Shown piece by piece: positions 8,377 to 16,695 of a stretch of DNA of 64,000 nt. The stretch lies in the NCBI GenBank assembly GCA_964396375.1, contig CAYNEY010000021.1, positions 1 through 64,000 on the forward strand. Direction: 5' to 3'. Made by a program: the position numbers and the translations under genes. How positions within the stretch are numbered: the stretch's first letter is position 1; the number at the start of each line of letters is the position of its first letter. Below the pieces are notes generated by a model that was given only the letters and a program-made list of their open reading frames with translations, was not told the DNA's origin and did not search any database. The stretch comes from FEN-1139 sp964396375. Lineage in GTDB: Bacteria > Myxococcota_A > Polyangia > Polyangiales > Polyangiaceae.

Positions 8377-8388
8377 GAGCCCAGCCCG

Positions 8389-8404
8389 GGCGTCGGCTGA
8401 CGCC
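8389..8404. terminator. Short hairpin between convergent genes
   Basis: GGCGTC and GACGCC flank a four-base loop in the 33 bases between the gspC-like gene and the convergent small membrane protein gene. It may end transcription from either side, but there is no T-run and the stem is only six pairs. Confidence 0.25.
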
Positions 8405-8409
8405 GATAT

Positions 8410-8712
8410 CTATGGCTCTTTGGTACAGGACCACTCGCCCAGAAGGATGTACGCGCGTCGGCAGGACACGCTGACCGTCACCGACGGTGCGCTCTTCGCA
8501 CTCTTCGGCTTTGTGACCAGATCGTAGTTGTGCGCGAGCGGATTTCTGTCAACTCGGGTGAGTTGGGTGGGACACTCGCTCCCGCCGCAGGCCACGGACT
8601 TCGCGAGACTCTCCACCTCGGAGTGATCGCCGTAGACGTTGACCAGACCAAGTACGGTCAGTCCCAGCAGAAGGACGGAGATGACGGGTCGGATCAGCTG
8701 TCGCGATTTCAC
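8410..8712 (-). CDS. Small single-pass membrane protein, unknown
   Basis: The 100-residue product starts at GTG 8712, five bases after a strong Shine-Dalgarno TAAGGAGGT. Residues 8-27 (RPVISVLLLGLTVLGLVNVY) form a membrane anchor, and the remainder would be periplasmic, with four cysteines (VACGGSEC, VSCRRAY, WSCTKEP) that could pair as disulfides. I do not recognise a family. It lies 25 bases downstream of the methyltransferase gene and is probably cotranscribed with it. Confidence 0.7.
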   Translation of the reverse strand: MKSRQLIRPVISVLLLGLTVLGLVNVYGDHSEVESLAKSVACGGSECPTQLTRVDRNPLAHNYDLVTKPKSAKSAPSVTVSVSCRRAYILLGEWSCTKEP

Positions 8713-8737
8713 CAGACCTCCTTATGCACGGCGCCCA

Positions 8738-9340
8738 TTACTTGTTGCCAGCGCAGATTTCGAGTTCGTAGAAGGGAGCCTCGCGGTCTTTTACCCACCA
8801 GAGTCCGGCGCCCACGTTGATGAAATGCTTGGTGAGGATGCCGCGGTAGTATGAGCCGTTGCGTATGAAGATGTCCTGATCGGTCCGCTCGAGATCGCAG
8901 TTCTCTCGTAGATCCTGTCGAGTGGTGATCTCGAGATACAGAAGACCCTTGGACATGGCGGCGATGTTGGCTACCGCCGGGGCCACGTCGGGATCGGGCA
9001 GATATTGGAGCACACCCTGGCAGACGATGAGATCGTGCTTCTTCCGATCCCGCCAACGCGCGATGTCGCGCTGCTGGAAACCATACTTCTTGCACATCGG
9101 CAAGCTCACTTCCGTGCCGAGGTACTTCACTTGGGTGTGGGTCCGCTCGATGAAGCGTTTCCAGTGACCCACTCCAGCACCCACGTCGAGCACGCTCTTG
9201 ATCTCGACCCCATTGTAACGAGCGAATGCGAACACGAACTCGCAAAGGGCAGCGTGATCCTCGGGTTCGACAACCCGAGTCTTTGGGTCGTCGTAGAACC
9301 TCTGATAGTACGCTTCGTCGAAGCGTCGGAACCGATCCAT
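8738..9340 (-). CDS. Class I SAM-dependent methyltransferase
   Basis: The 200-residue protein has the Rossmann methyltransferase core. Motif I is LDVGAGVGHW at residues 51-60, the acidic residue of motif II lies in YLGTEVS, and HDLIVCQGVLQYLPD is the motif IV/post-I region. The N-terminus MDRFRRFDEAYYQRFY is typical of small methyltransferases of unknown substrate. I took ATG 9340; an upstream in-frame start would add 10 residues rich in basic side chains. The substrate cannot be told from sequence. Confidence 0.82.
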   Translation of the reverse strand: MDRFRRFDEAYYQRFYDDPKTRVVEPEDHAALCEFVFAFARYNGVEIKSVLDVGAGVGHWKRFIERTHTQVKYLGTEVSLPMCKKYGFQQRDIARWRDRKKHDLIVCQGVLQYLPDPDVAPAVANIAAMSKGLLYLEITTRQDLRENCDLERTDQDIFIRNGSYYRGILTKHFINVGAGLWWVKDREAPFYELEICAGNK

Positions 9341-9570
9341 GGCGCGCAGTCTAATCAAAGTGTCGCGCATCGCAGCGGGAAGAACGATGAACCCGCGTCA
9401 GGTTTTCTGGCCAAGCGTGTTTTGTACGGACCGAGGTTGGTGGCCGTGCGGGTTTGGTGGCGGTGCCCCGTCCTTTGCACTGCCAGATTCCACTCAGAGA
9501 GGAATGTATCAATGGGTTTGAGCGGCTCCAGGCCGGTTCGCAAGGGTGGGGGATATGGTAAATCGGGGGA

Positions 9571-11580
9571 GTGCAGTTCGAAGAGGAGCAACTGGCGGCG
9601 CGGCTGGGAGAGGTGATTGGCGGCCGATGGCGGCTTCGCGGGTTGCTCGGGGTAGGGGGGATGGCAGCGGTCTATTCGGCCGAGGATTCCGAGGGGAACC
9701 GGGCAGCGATCAAGCTCTTGCACCGTGAGATGTCACTGCGTCGGGATATCCGAGAACGGTTTCTTCGAGAGGCATCTGCCGCCACTGCCGTGAACCACCC
9801 AGGGGCAGTGGCGATCATCGATCAAGGCACGACCGGTGACAGCATCTACCTGGCGATGGAGCTGCTGGAGGGAGAGTCCCTGGCGGCGCAAGTGCGGCGC
9901 GAAGGGCAGCTAGCAGTGCCGCTCGTGCTCTCTATCCTCGATCAGGTGCTGGATGTTCTTGCCTCAGCTCACGTGCGTGGCGTTGTTCACCGCGATCTGA
10001 AGCCCGAGAACCTTTTTATGACCCAAGATCAACGGGTCAAGGTCCTTGATTTCGGATTGGCACGTCTCCTCGATGCTGCCCCTCGTGACTTCCGAACGCG
10101 CACTGGCACTGCGCTCGGAACCCTGCCCTACATGGCGCCCGAGCAAGCCTTGGGTCGTCGCGAAGAGATCGACGCCCGCACCGATCTGTTCGCGGTGGGC
10201 GCCACGGCATTTCGACTGCTCTCGGGCCGCAGGATCCACGATGCTGCCAGTGAAGCGGAGCTGCTGATGGCTATGGCTTCGAAACAGGCGCCATCACTCC
10301 TCGAGGTGGCGCCTCACCTCCCTTCACAGGTGGCGCTCATCGTCGACCGGGCACTGCGCTTCGAAAAGGCCGCGCGTTATCCGGATGCGACGTGCATGCA
10401 GCGCGACGTGCGGGAGGTGGCGCTCGGGCATGGTCCACCATTTGCTTTGACGCGCCTCTCGGCGGAGAGTGACGTGACTCGTGTGGAGGCGGCGATCCCC
10501 TCGCAGAGCGAGGTTGCTCCACCCCGCAGTCAGACGAGTACTGCCCCATTGCTGGTGACCCACGTTGCGCCGCCGGCTTCGGCCGCTCCGGTTTCCGCAG
10601 CTCCGCCGGTGCCGCCCCCCTCGACCGTGCGCACGGAAGTGATGACAGCCTTCGCACCTCCTGAGCCAGCGATCGTGTCGGACACGGCCTCGATGCCACC
10701 TTCTCAGGCCGGCGCCCCATCGCCTTTTTTGTGCCCGCCGCCGGCAGCGGGTGCCGTCGAGCTTCCTCCGGTCGCGGTCACAGTCTCAGAGCACGAGGCG
10801 TTGGTGGCGCCGCCCGCTACCTTGCGCGCTCAAGTCCTCCCTTCGCCATCGACCGAGTTGCACGGATTCCAGGTCGGTCCTGGCCGCGGGGGGATGTTGG
10901 GGGGTGTGTCTGCGCAGAGCTTGCCACTGGCCGCGGCGCCGCCCGCGCCGCTCCGCCGTGGGCTTCTGGTTGCTCTGTTGGTTACCTTACTGGTCGGAGG
11001 TGCCGCCGCAGCCGCGGCTGTGGTTCTGGCGGTCGACAAGCCCGTCAAGGAGAGGGTTTCCCCGGCAGCCGTGGCACCGCAGGTGATTCCGATCACTGTT
11101 CCTAATCTGGTGGCGAGTGGCGCTGGCGAGACTCCTCTTGTCAGTGCCGGCTCGGCACTTGCGGCGACTTCACCAGCCACCCAGCCCATCAGCTCGGCTG
11201 GTGGGGTTGCAGAGCAGCGCAAGAAGACCGAGCCGGCTCCTGCCTCCGCGGTGGTTGCTGGGCTCGACCAGAGTCCGGCTGGTGTCGGTAGCTCCACGAC
11301 TCCGGTGGGCGGGGGCGCGGGTGGCAGTACCCCGTTTGGGGCTCTGGGAGCTGATCCGGTGCCGTCCAGCACCGTGAGCGCAACAGCTTCGCCGGTAGTT
11401 CTACCAGCCAATACTGCCTCGGGCATCTCTGGGGCCGTCCCAGATTCTTCGGCTATGGTTCCAGTCGTGAGTGCGGTGTCGGCGAGCCCAGCCGCTTCGG
11501 CCGCCGGCACGGTTCGGCCCGGTCGCCGCGGCAAGAAGCGGAGTTCGGAGCCCCACCTCGACTCAGAACGGCCGCGTTAG
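9571..11580 (+). CDS. Hanks-type Ser/Thr protein kinase, membrane-anchored
   Basis: The 669-residue protein has an N-terminal kinase domain (about 20-275) and all catalytic elements: glycine loop LLGVGGMAAVY (25-35), Lys48, HRDLKPEN (140-147), DFG at 160-162 and APE at 189-191. A Pro/Ala/Ser-rich linker of about 170 residues follows, then a membrane helix near 465-490 (GLLVALLVTLLVGG), then a second low-complexity tail. The extracytoplasmic tail has no PASTA or other recognised sensor repeat. The start is GTG 9571 behind a purine-rich GGGGGAG. Its last 18 bases overlap the 3' end of tatD on the other strand. Such kinases are abundant in myxobacteria; the substrate is unknown. Confidence 0.93.
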   Translation: MQFEEEQLAARLGEVIGGRWRLRGLLGVGGMAAVYSAEDSEGNRAAIKLLHREMSLRRDIRERFLREASAATAVNHPGAVAIIDQGTTGDSIYLAMELLEGESLAAQVRREGQLAVPLVLSILDQVLDVLASAHVRGVVHRDLKPENLFMTQDQRVKVLDFGLARLLDAAPRDFRTRTGTALGTLPYMAPEQALGRREEIDARTDLFAVGATAFRLLSGRRIHDAASEAELLMAMASKQAPSLLEVAPHLPSQVALIVDRALRFEKAARYPDATCMQRDVREVALGHGPPFALTRLSAESDVTRVEAAIPSQSEVAPPRSQTSTAPLLVTHVAPPASAAPVSAAPPVPPPSTVRTEVMTAFAPPEPAIVSDTASMPPSQAGAPSPFLCPPPAAGAVELPPVAVTVSEHEALVAPPATLRAQVLPSPSTELHGFQVGPGRGGMLGGVSAQSLPLAAAPPAPLRRGLLVALLVTLLVGGAAAAAAVVLAVDKPVKERVSPAAVAPQVIPITVPNLVASGAGETPLVSAGSALAATSPATQPISSAGGVAEQRKKTEPAPASAVVAGLDQSPAGVGSSTTPVGGGAGGSTPFGALGADPVPSSTVSATASPVVLPANTASGISGAVPDSSAMVPVVSAVSASPAASAAGTVRPGRRGKKRSSEPHLDSERPR

Positions 11581-12333
11581 CCGAAAGACGCGCTCGAAGT
11601 TGGTGTCGAGTTCCGTTGCGAGGTCGCCAGGGTCCAGCCCGAGCAGCTGAGCGAGAGCGTCGATCACGCGAGGAAGGTGAGACGGCAGGCTTCGACCCGG
11701 AGGGATGCCGAGGAGGCCGATGGCCGGTGCGTCCGTTTCGGCTACGATTCCCGCCCGGGGCAGGCGCGGGATCAGTCGCCGAAGCTTTTTGGCTTGGGGC
11801 CGTGTGATGCTGCCACCGAACCCGAGCAGCCAGCCCCGGTCGAGGAAGCGCCGAGCCAGCTCATAGGAGCCAGAAAAGGCGTGCAGGGCTCCTCGTGCCT
11901 TTGGGAAGTTGGCGAGAACCTCCAACAGTTCGGGCAGCGCCTGGCGGGAATGTAGCGAGAACGGCAGATCAAGGCGGCAGCCGAGCTCCAACTGTTGTTC
12001 GAGCACCTCCCTTTGGATTTCGAGCGGTGGAGCCGAGGTGCCCTCGATCCGTCCCTCGAGACCGCACTCGCCGATCACGTCGGGCCGCTCCCGCTCGATC
12101 AGCGAGAGCACTTCTTCAACCGACTGCCTCGCGAACCAGGGATGGAGACCGCAAGCTGTCCACACCGCGGGGTGCGCCGAGGACAGACGTGAGCGGACGA
12201 GGGTCAGCAAAGCGCGATTCGACGCGGATTCTGCCCCACAGGCGAGCACTCCGGTGACTTGGACCTCGTGCGCTGACGTGAGGGCGCGCAAGGGGTCCGG
12301 AAGGTCGGTGAGGTGGCAGTGGGAGTCGAACAC
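11563..12333 (-). CDS. tatD: TatD-family metal-dependent DNase/hydrolase
   Basis: This 256-residue TIM-barrel hydrolase starts at GTG 12333, just before the metal-binding FDSHCHLTD (His5, His7). Glu89 in VIGECGLEG, LHSRQ, LHAFSG and the metal Asp in AETDAP follow in family order. GECGLE replaces the more usual GE(I/T)GLD. TatD proteins are Mg-dependent 3'-5' DNases linked to DNA repair and turnover. The frame is open upstream into the end of pheA, but only the GTG gives the normal N-terminus, and AGGGG precedes it. The gene is 16 bases after pheA and is probably in its operon. Confidence 0.9.
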   Translation of the reverse strand: MFDSHCHLTDLPDPLRALTSAHEVQVTGVLACGAESASNRALLTLVRSRLSSAHPAVWTACGLHPWFARQSVEEVLSLIERERPDVIGECGLEGRIEGTSAPPLEIQREVLEQQLELGCRLDLPFSLHSRQALPELLEVLANFPKARGALHAFSGSYELARRFLDRGWLLGFGGSITRPQAKKLRRLIPRLPRAGIVAETDAPAIGLLGIPPGRSLPSHLPRVIDALAQLLGLDPGDLATELDTNFERVFRLTRPF

Positions 12334-12349
12334 ACGCAGAAACCCCTGG

Positions 12350-13486
12350 TCATTCGTGGCGCGGATAGCTCCCGAGCACCCGCACCATGCGCGAGATTCG
12401 ACCAAGTTCAGTCAGTGCCTGGGTCACGTTCTCGTCGCTGTGATGTCCAAGCAGGTCGGTAAAAAACACGTAGGCCCAGAGCTTCTCGCGCAAGGGGCGC
12501 GATTCGATGCGACTCAGGTTGATACCAGCCGCGTTGAAGATACTGAGCGCGGTTAGAAGAGCCCCCTGCTCGTCTGGTGTCGAGAAGACGATGGAGGTCT
12601 TGTCGCGTCCGGTCCGTGGGGCGTCGGTTTTCGCGATGACGACGAACCGAGTCACATTGACTGGCACATCTTGGATCGCCTCGGCGAGCACGCGAAGGTC
12701 GTACAGCTCGGCAGCCAGACGACTGCCGACCGCGACACTGGCAGCATCCCCGACGGCCTCGCGAGCAGCGGCGGTGGTGCTGGGCATGCTCACCAGCTGG
12801 GCATGTGGGAGGTGGGCTCCGAGCCAACGGCGGCATTGACCGAAGGGCTGGGGATGCGAGTAGACGCGTTCGACGTGCGACAGCTCCGGTTCACGGCCAA
12901 GCAGACACAGGCTCACGTCGAGCGGGAACTCGGAGCGGATCTTGACGTTGTGCGTGAGGAGACAGTCGAGGGTGAAGGTGACGCCGCCCTCGGTGGAATT
13001 CTCTATGGGAACGACACCGAACTCGAGCTGTTCCCGCTCCACCCCTGAGAAAACCTGGGCGATATTTGGTGCCTCGACGTAGCTTGCACTGAGCCCGAAC
13101 GCGCGCCTGGCTGCCATGTGGCTGAAGGTGCCGGGAGGACCAAGGTAGCCCACGCGAGTCGGCGTCTCGAGCACCGCACAAGCCGAGACGATCTCACGGA
13201 AGATGGCCCGTATCGCATCCCGGGAGAGCAACCCCGCGTGTGAGCGCGCTCGCTCTTCGAGTTCAGTCAGAAGCTGCTCGTCGTCCTCCCGTGAGCTAGG
13301 CTCGAGCCCCTGCTCGCGCCTTCGTCGAAGTATGGCCGTTGCAACTCGGGCGCGAGCCAGCAGTTGGACCAGAAGCGCCTCGTCGAGCTCAGTGAGCTTC
13401 TGTTTGAGCTGGTCCAGCGGTAGCGCTGTGATGTCGTCAGTACCCGTATTGGGTGCAGTCACCCGCGTGTCCCTCGCGTTGGTCAC
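12350..13486 (-). CDS. pheA: Prephenate dehydratase with N-terminal chorismate-mutase-like domain (P-protein)
   Basis: The 378-residue protein has three parts. Residues 22-107 are a helical AroQ-like chorismate mutase domain. Residues 111-290 are prephenate dehydratase, with VGYLGPPGTFS, VVPIENSTEGGV and the catalytic TRF motif (NVTRFVVI). Residues about 298-375 are an ACT domain, with GALLTAL and IESRP, the phenylalanine-binding signatures. The enzyme converts chorismate through prephenate to phenylpyruvate and is normally inhibited by phenylalanine. In the mutase domain the first active-site Arg of E. coli (LREK) is Lys here (LKQK), so mutase activity is less certain. The GTG start overlaps the stop of the preceding lipoprotein gene by four bases. 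Confidence 0.93.
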   Translation of the reverse strand: MTNARDTRVTAPNTGTDDITALPLDQLKQKLTELDEALLVQLLARARVATAILRRRREQGLEPSSREDDEQLLTELEERARSHAGLLSRDAIRAIFREIVSACAVLETPTRVGYLGPPGTFSHMAARRAFGLSASYVEAPNIAQVFSGVEREQLEFGVVPIENSTEGGVTFTLDCLLTHNVKIRSEFPLDVSLCLLGREPELSHVERVYSHPQPFGQCRRWLGAHLPHAQLVSMPSTTAAAREAVGDAASVAVGSRLAAELYDLRVLAEAIQDVPVNVTRFVVIAKTDAPRTGRDKTSIVFSTPDEQGALLTALSIFNAAGINLSRIESRPLREKLWAYVFFTDLLGHHSDENVTQALTELGRISRMVRVLGSYPRHE

Positions 13487-13920
13487 TGACCCTGGGACGT
13501 CCCACCCGTCCCAAGGCTCTGGACCACGGCTGCTGCGCCGGGAATGGTGGAGAGCACGGCTGCTGCTCCTTCGACGCTCGTGATCCCACCAGTGCCGGAA
13601 AGCCCTCCGGTACCCGCGTTGGCGGGGGGGCTGTCGGTGGTGCCCCCGACGCCGGTGCTGCTCGCGTTGGGATCGGCGGTACTGGTGCCTTCGGTGCTTC
13701 CACCTGCTTGAGAACGAGGCTTTCCGCGGTACTTGCTGGAAGGAAGGGGGCGCTTGGTGGCATCAGTCTGGACGGGATCGCTCGGGGTGGTGGACGCCGC
13801 TGGAGGCGGTGTGGGGTTGACCGGCGTGGGTGAGGAATCCACCGGTCGATTGTCGTGGACGCATCCCAGCGTGCCCCAAAGCAGAACGAACCCGAGTCCC
13901 AGAGTTGACGAAAGCTTCAT
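13483..13920 (-). CDS. Low-complexity lipoprotein, unknown
   Basis: ATG 13920 follows GAGAGGA and opens a lipoprotein signal peptide with lipobox TLGC, Cys20. The mature part (to residue 145) is rich in Pro, Thr, Ser and Gly (NPTPPPAAS, GTGGLSGTGGI) and has no recognised domain. It is the first gene of an apparent operon with pheA and tatD. The composition suggests a flexible envelope spacer. Confidence 0.7.
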   Translation of the reverse strand: MKLSSTLGLGFVLLWGTLGCVHDNRPVDSSPTPVNPTPPPAASTTPSDPVQTDATKRPLPSSKYRGKPRSQAGGSTEGTSTADPNASSTGVGGTTDSPPANAGTGGLSGTGGITSVEGAAAVLSTIPGAAAVVQSLGTGGTSQGQ

Positions 13921-14008
13921 AACGGTCCTCTCGCGTGAATGGCCGAAGCTTAGACCGATTTGGGCCGGATGCGCAGGTTGGATAGAGCGCCGGCTGACTG
14001 AGCAGGGG

Positions 14009-14031
14009 CGGCCAATCGGAACAATTGGCCG
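14009..14031. promoter_or_regulatory. Inverted repeat between divergent genes
   Basis: CGGCCAAT (14009-14016) and ATTGGCCG (14024-14031) are perfect eight-base arms around CGGAACA. They lie between the divergent lipoprotein-pheA operon and the L,D-transpeptidase gene, a position suited to a regulator binding site. No -10/-35 pair is convincing beside it. Confidence 0.35.
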
Positions 14032-14072
14032 AATATTTGGGTTTCGTCTCAGAATTTGGCATCCAGAGGGGG

Positions 14073-15767
14073 ATGCACTCGATCTTTCGCTGGCAACTCG
14101 CACCGATGACCAGCCTCTTGGCCAGTGGTCTCATTCTGGGCTGTGGCAGCGATGAGGATTGGCTCTCACGGCGTACTCCGCCGGCAGCCCACCTGACCCC
14201 AGCCGTCGAAACCAACGGCGAAAGCCTAGTCGGGCGCGGCGCGGTTGGTGCCGGGTCGACCGAGGTACCGCCAACCCGCAGCCCTACCTCCCTTACACCT
14301 GTCGATCTTTCGGCGATCCCCGTGCCCCCAGCCGACGGACCGCCCCTCTTTCCGCTGGCCCTCGCGGTTCCGATCCGCGAGCAACCATCGCGCCAGTCCA
14401 CGCCGATCGGCACACTGCGCGTGGGCAGTCGCGTGGCCCGCTCGGAGAGTCCGGTGTCCCGTGATGACTGTCTCGGTGGTTGGTACGCGCTGCACCCCGT
14501 CGGTTTCGCTTGTGCCGAGGACGACGCCACGCTCGATCCCGCACACCCGATCGTGCGGGCCGTGAACATCGAGCCTGACCGCAGTCGGGCAATGCCTTAC
14601 GCCTACGGATTCGTTCGCGCGATCGCACCGAACTACCTCAAGGTTCCTTCGCGAAAAGAGCAACTCAGCTATGAGATGCACCTTCTCCGACATCTGGGGA
14701 GCTTCGCCAAGATGAAGGATCGGTGGAACGAGCATGCGGTGGGGGCGAACGACGTACCACTGCACAACTCTGGGTTTGCCTCCGGACCGACTCCGGCCGA
14801 ACCGCCTCCGCGTTCCGAGGGTGAGCGTTTTGGGGGAAGCGGTGACGACGCGGTGCCGTGGTGGTTGACCGATCGTCGGCAGATCCCAAACCTCTCGACC
14901 TTCAAGGCCCCTGAGTACGCGGTGATCGCGAATCGGATCAAGAGGCACGCGGGGGTGGCCATGATCGGATCGTTTCTCGCAACCGACGAGGGGAGCACGC
15001 GCCGCTTCGCCATCACCACCGATGCTCGACTCATCCCCGCCGATAAGATCAAACCCGACTCAGGCTCGCCGTTTCACGGGGTGCCGCTCAAAGACATCGA
15101 GTTGCCGGTCGCGTTCACCCGGGACGATTCCGCCTTTACGTATGAGTTCGTTAGTCGCAGCATGAAGAAAAGGGACAAGCTGCGCCGGCGGGAGTTTCTT
15201 CCACTCTCGGGGCGCGTCAAGATGGTGGGGGGCCGTAGGTTCACCGAGCTTCGCTCAGGTCAATGGGTGGAGAGCGACTCCTTGCGCACCATCGCCAAGC
15301 CCAGTCAGCTGCCAGCGCTCGCCCAGAACCAGAACCGTTGGATCGAGGTCTCGATTGTCAACCAAACCCTGGTGCTCTGGGAAGGCACTCGGCCGGTGTA
15401 CGCCACGTTGGTGTCCACGGGTCGTGATGGGCTCGGTGATCCCGCTACGACCCTCAGCACCCCGGAGGGCACCTATTCCATCTATCAGAAGCACGTCACC
15501 GCGACCATGGACTCAAGCGTGGCCGACAACGAGTTCGAGCTACGGGATGTGCCCTGGGTGATGTACTTCAAGGGCGGATACGCTCTTCACGCGGCATACT
15601 GGCACGATGACTTCGGCCGTCCTCGCTCTCACGGCTGCATCAACCTTTCGCCGATCGACGCTCGGGCCGTCTTTTTCTGGTCTACGCCCACGGTGCCTGA
15701 GCACATCCACTCCGTAAACGCCGGGGGACCCTTCGAGGAAGGTACGAGCATCCTGATTCGACCCTGA
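14073..15767 (+). CDS. L,D-transpeptidase (YkuD) lipoprotein
   Basis: ATG 14073 opens a 564-residue protein with a lipoprotein signal ending in LILGC (Cys24). A shorter ATG at 14106 would leave the signal without positive charge. The catalytic YkuD domain is C-terminal, from about residue 425 (RWIEVSIVNQTLVLWEG) to the end. Its active site is His520-Gly-Cys522 in RSHGCINLS, and HAAYWHDDFG carries the upstream histidine. Such enzymes form 3-3 peptidoglycan cross-links or attach proteins to peptidoglycan. The first 400 residues are large for the family and contain an SH3-like region around residues 95-140 (VPIREQPSRQSTPIG...). Confidence 0.9.
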   Translation: MHSIFRWQLAPMTSLLASGLILGCGSDEDWLSRRTPPAAHLTPAVETNGESLVGRGAVGAGSTEVPPTRSPTSLTPVDLSAIPVPPADGPPLFPLALAVPIREQPSRQSTPIGTLRVGSRVARSESPVSRDDCLGGWYALHPVGFACAEDDATLDPAHPIVRAVNIEPDRSRAMPYAYGFVRAIAPNYLKVPSRKEQLSYEMHLLRHLGSFAKMKDRWNEHAVGANDVPLHNSGFASGPTPAEPPPRSEGERFGGSGDDAVPWWLTDRRQIPNLSTFKAPEYAVIANRIKRHAGVAMIGSFLATDEGSTRRFAITTDARLIPADKIKPDSGSPFHGVPLKDIELPVAFTRDDSAFTYEFVSRSMKKRDKLRRREFLPLSGRVKMVGGRRFTELRSGQWVESDSLRTIAKPSQLPALAQNQNRWIEVSIVNQTLVLWEGTRPVYATLVSTGRDGLGDPATTLSTPEGTYSIYQKHVTATMDSSVADNEFELRDVPWVMYFKGGYALHAAYWHDDFGRPRSHGCINLSPIDARAVFFWSTPTVPEHIHSVNAGGPFEEGTSILIRP

Positions 15768-15947
15768 GCGAAGCTCGAACCTAGCCATGTCGGCCCAGCG
15801 GCCCATTGGCCAAGAAGCAGAGGTCCCTGATTCACGGCGTGCCGGAATCCCCAAGCGGTGGCAATGTTGCGCCGCAGATCTGGGGGGTCTTCGCTGTGCA
15901 GGTGGGTGCGTGAGTCCAACTTTTCGCTAAGGTGCGGCTCTCTGCCC

Positions 15948-16667
15948 ATGCCATCTCCTCTCCGCGCCTTCCGCGTCCTCCGCGCCATCTCCGCCACCCT
16001 GATCTACAGCAGCATCACCCTTGCTGAGGCGTCGCGACGGCGTCTCACTCCTCAGCGCGCCGATCGCATCGTCCGTCGGTGGTCGGAGGTTCTGCTCGAG
16101 CAGGCGAAGGTGACCGTGACTGTGCGTGGACTCGAACAGATCACCCAGGGAGAAACCTATGTGGTGATGAGCAATCACCAGTCTAACTTTGACATCCCGG
16201 TTCTGCTTGCACACCTCCCGCTCACCTTGCGGATGGTCGCCAAGATCGAGTTGTTTCGCGTGCCGGTCTGGGGGCATGCCATGCAGGCGGCTGGCTTCGT
16301 CCCAATCCACCGCGGTGATCGGACGAAGAGCATGGAAGACCTCAAAGTTGCTCAGGCGGCGATCCGAAGTGGGATCAGTATCTGGATCGCTCCCGAGGGC
16401 ACGCGCAGCCCCGATGGCCGCCTGCTGGAGTTCAAGCGTGGGGGCTTCCACCTCGCAACCGCCGTCAAGGCGCGGATTCTGCCGGTAACCATCGATGGCT
16501 CCAATCGCACCTTGCCAGCTCGCTCGCTTGCCATCGAGCCCGGACACACGACCACCTTGACCATCCACCCCCCCATCGATCCGAAGAGCTTCGGAAAGGA
16601 TCGCCAAGGGCTTGCGGCGGCCGTGCGCATGGCCATCGAGGGTCCACTGGTTCAGCGCAGCGAGTAG
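15948..16667 (+). CDS. plsC: 1-acyl-sn-glycerol-3-phosphate acyltransferase
   Basis: The 239-residue protein has the PlsC/LPLAT signature: NHQSNFD with His77 and Asp82 (HX4D), the GFVPIHRGDR block at 116-125 and PEGTRS at 149-154. It transfers an acyl chain to lysophosphatidic acid at the inner membrane to make phosphatidic acid. The N-terminus (about 8-25) is hydrophobic. ATG 15948 was chosen because upstream residues in this frame look non-coding. The 180 bases between this gene and the transpeptidase gene hold no other feature I can support. Confidence 0.9.
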   Translation: MPSPLRAFRVLRAISATLIYSSITLAEASRRRLTPQRADRIVRRWSEVLLEQAKVTVTVRGLEQITQGETYVVMSNHQSNFDIPVLLAHLPLTLRMVAKIELFRVPVWGHAMQAAGFVPIHRGDRTKSMEDLKVAQAAIRSGISIWIAPEGTRSPDGRLLEFKRGGFHLATAVKARILPVTIDGSNRTLPARSLAIEPGHTTTLTIHPPIDPKSFGKDRQGLAAAVRMAIEGPLVQRSE

Positions 16668-16695
16668 TGGGTGGAGCGTTTTGGGCTCCTCGAGT

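Noticed and set aside
15768..15947. Antisense or sense coding remnant between the transpeptidase and plsC
   Set aside because: Open frames exist on both strands but none has a start, a ribosome binding site or a recognisable domain.
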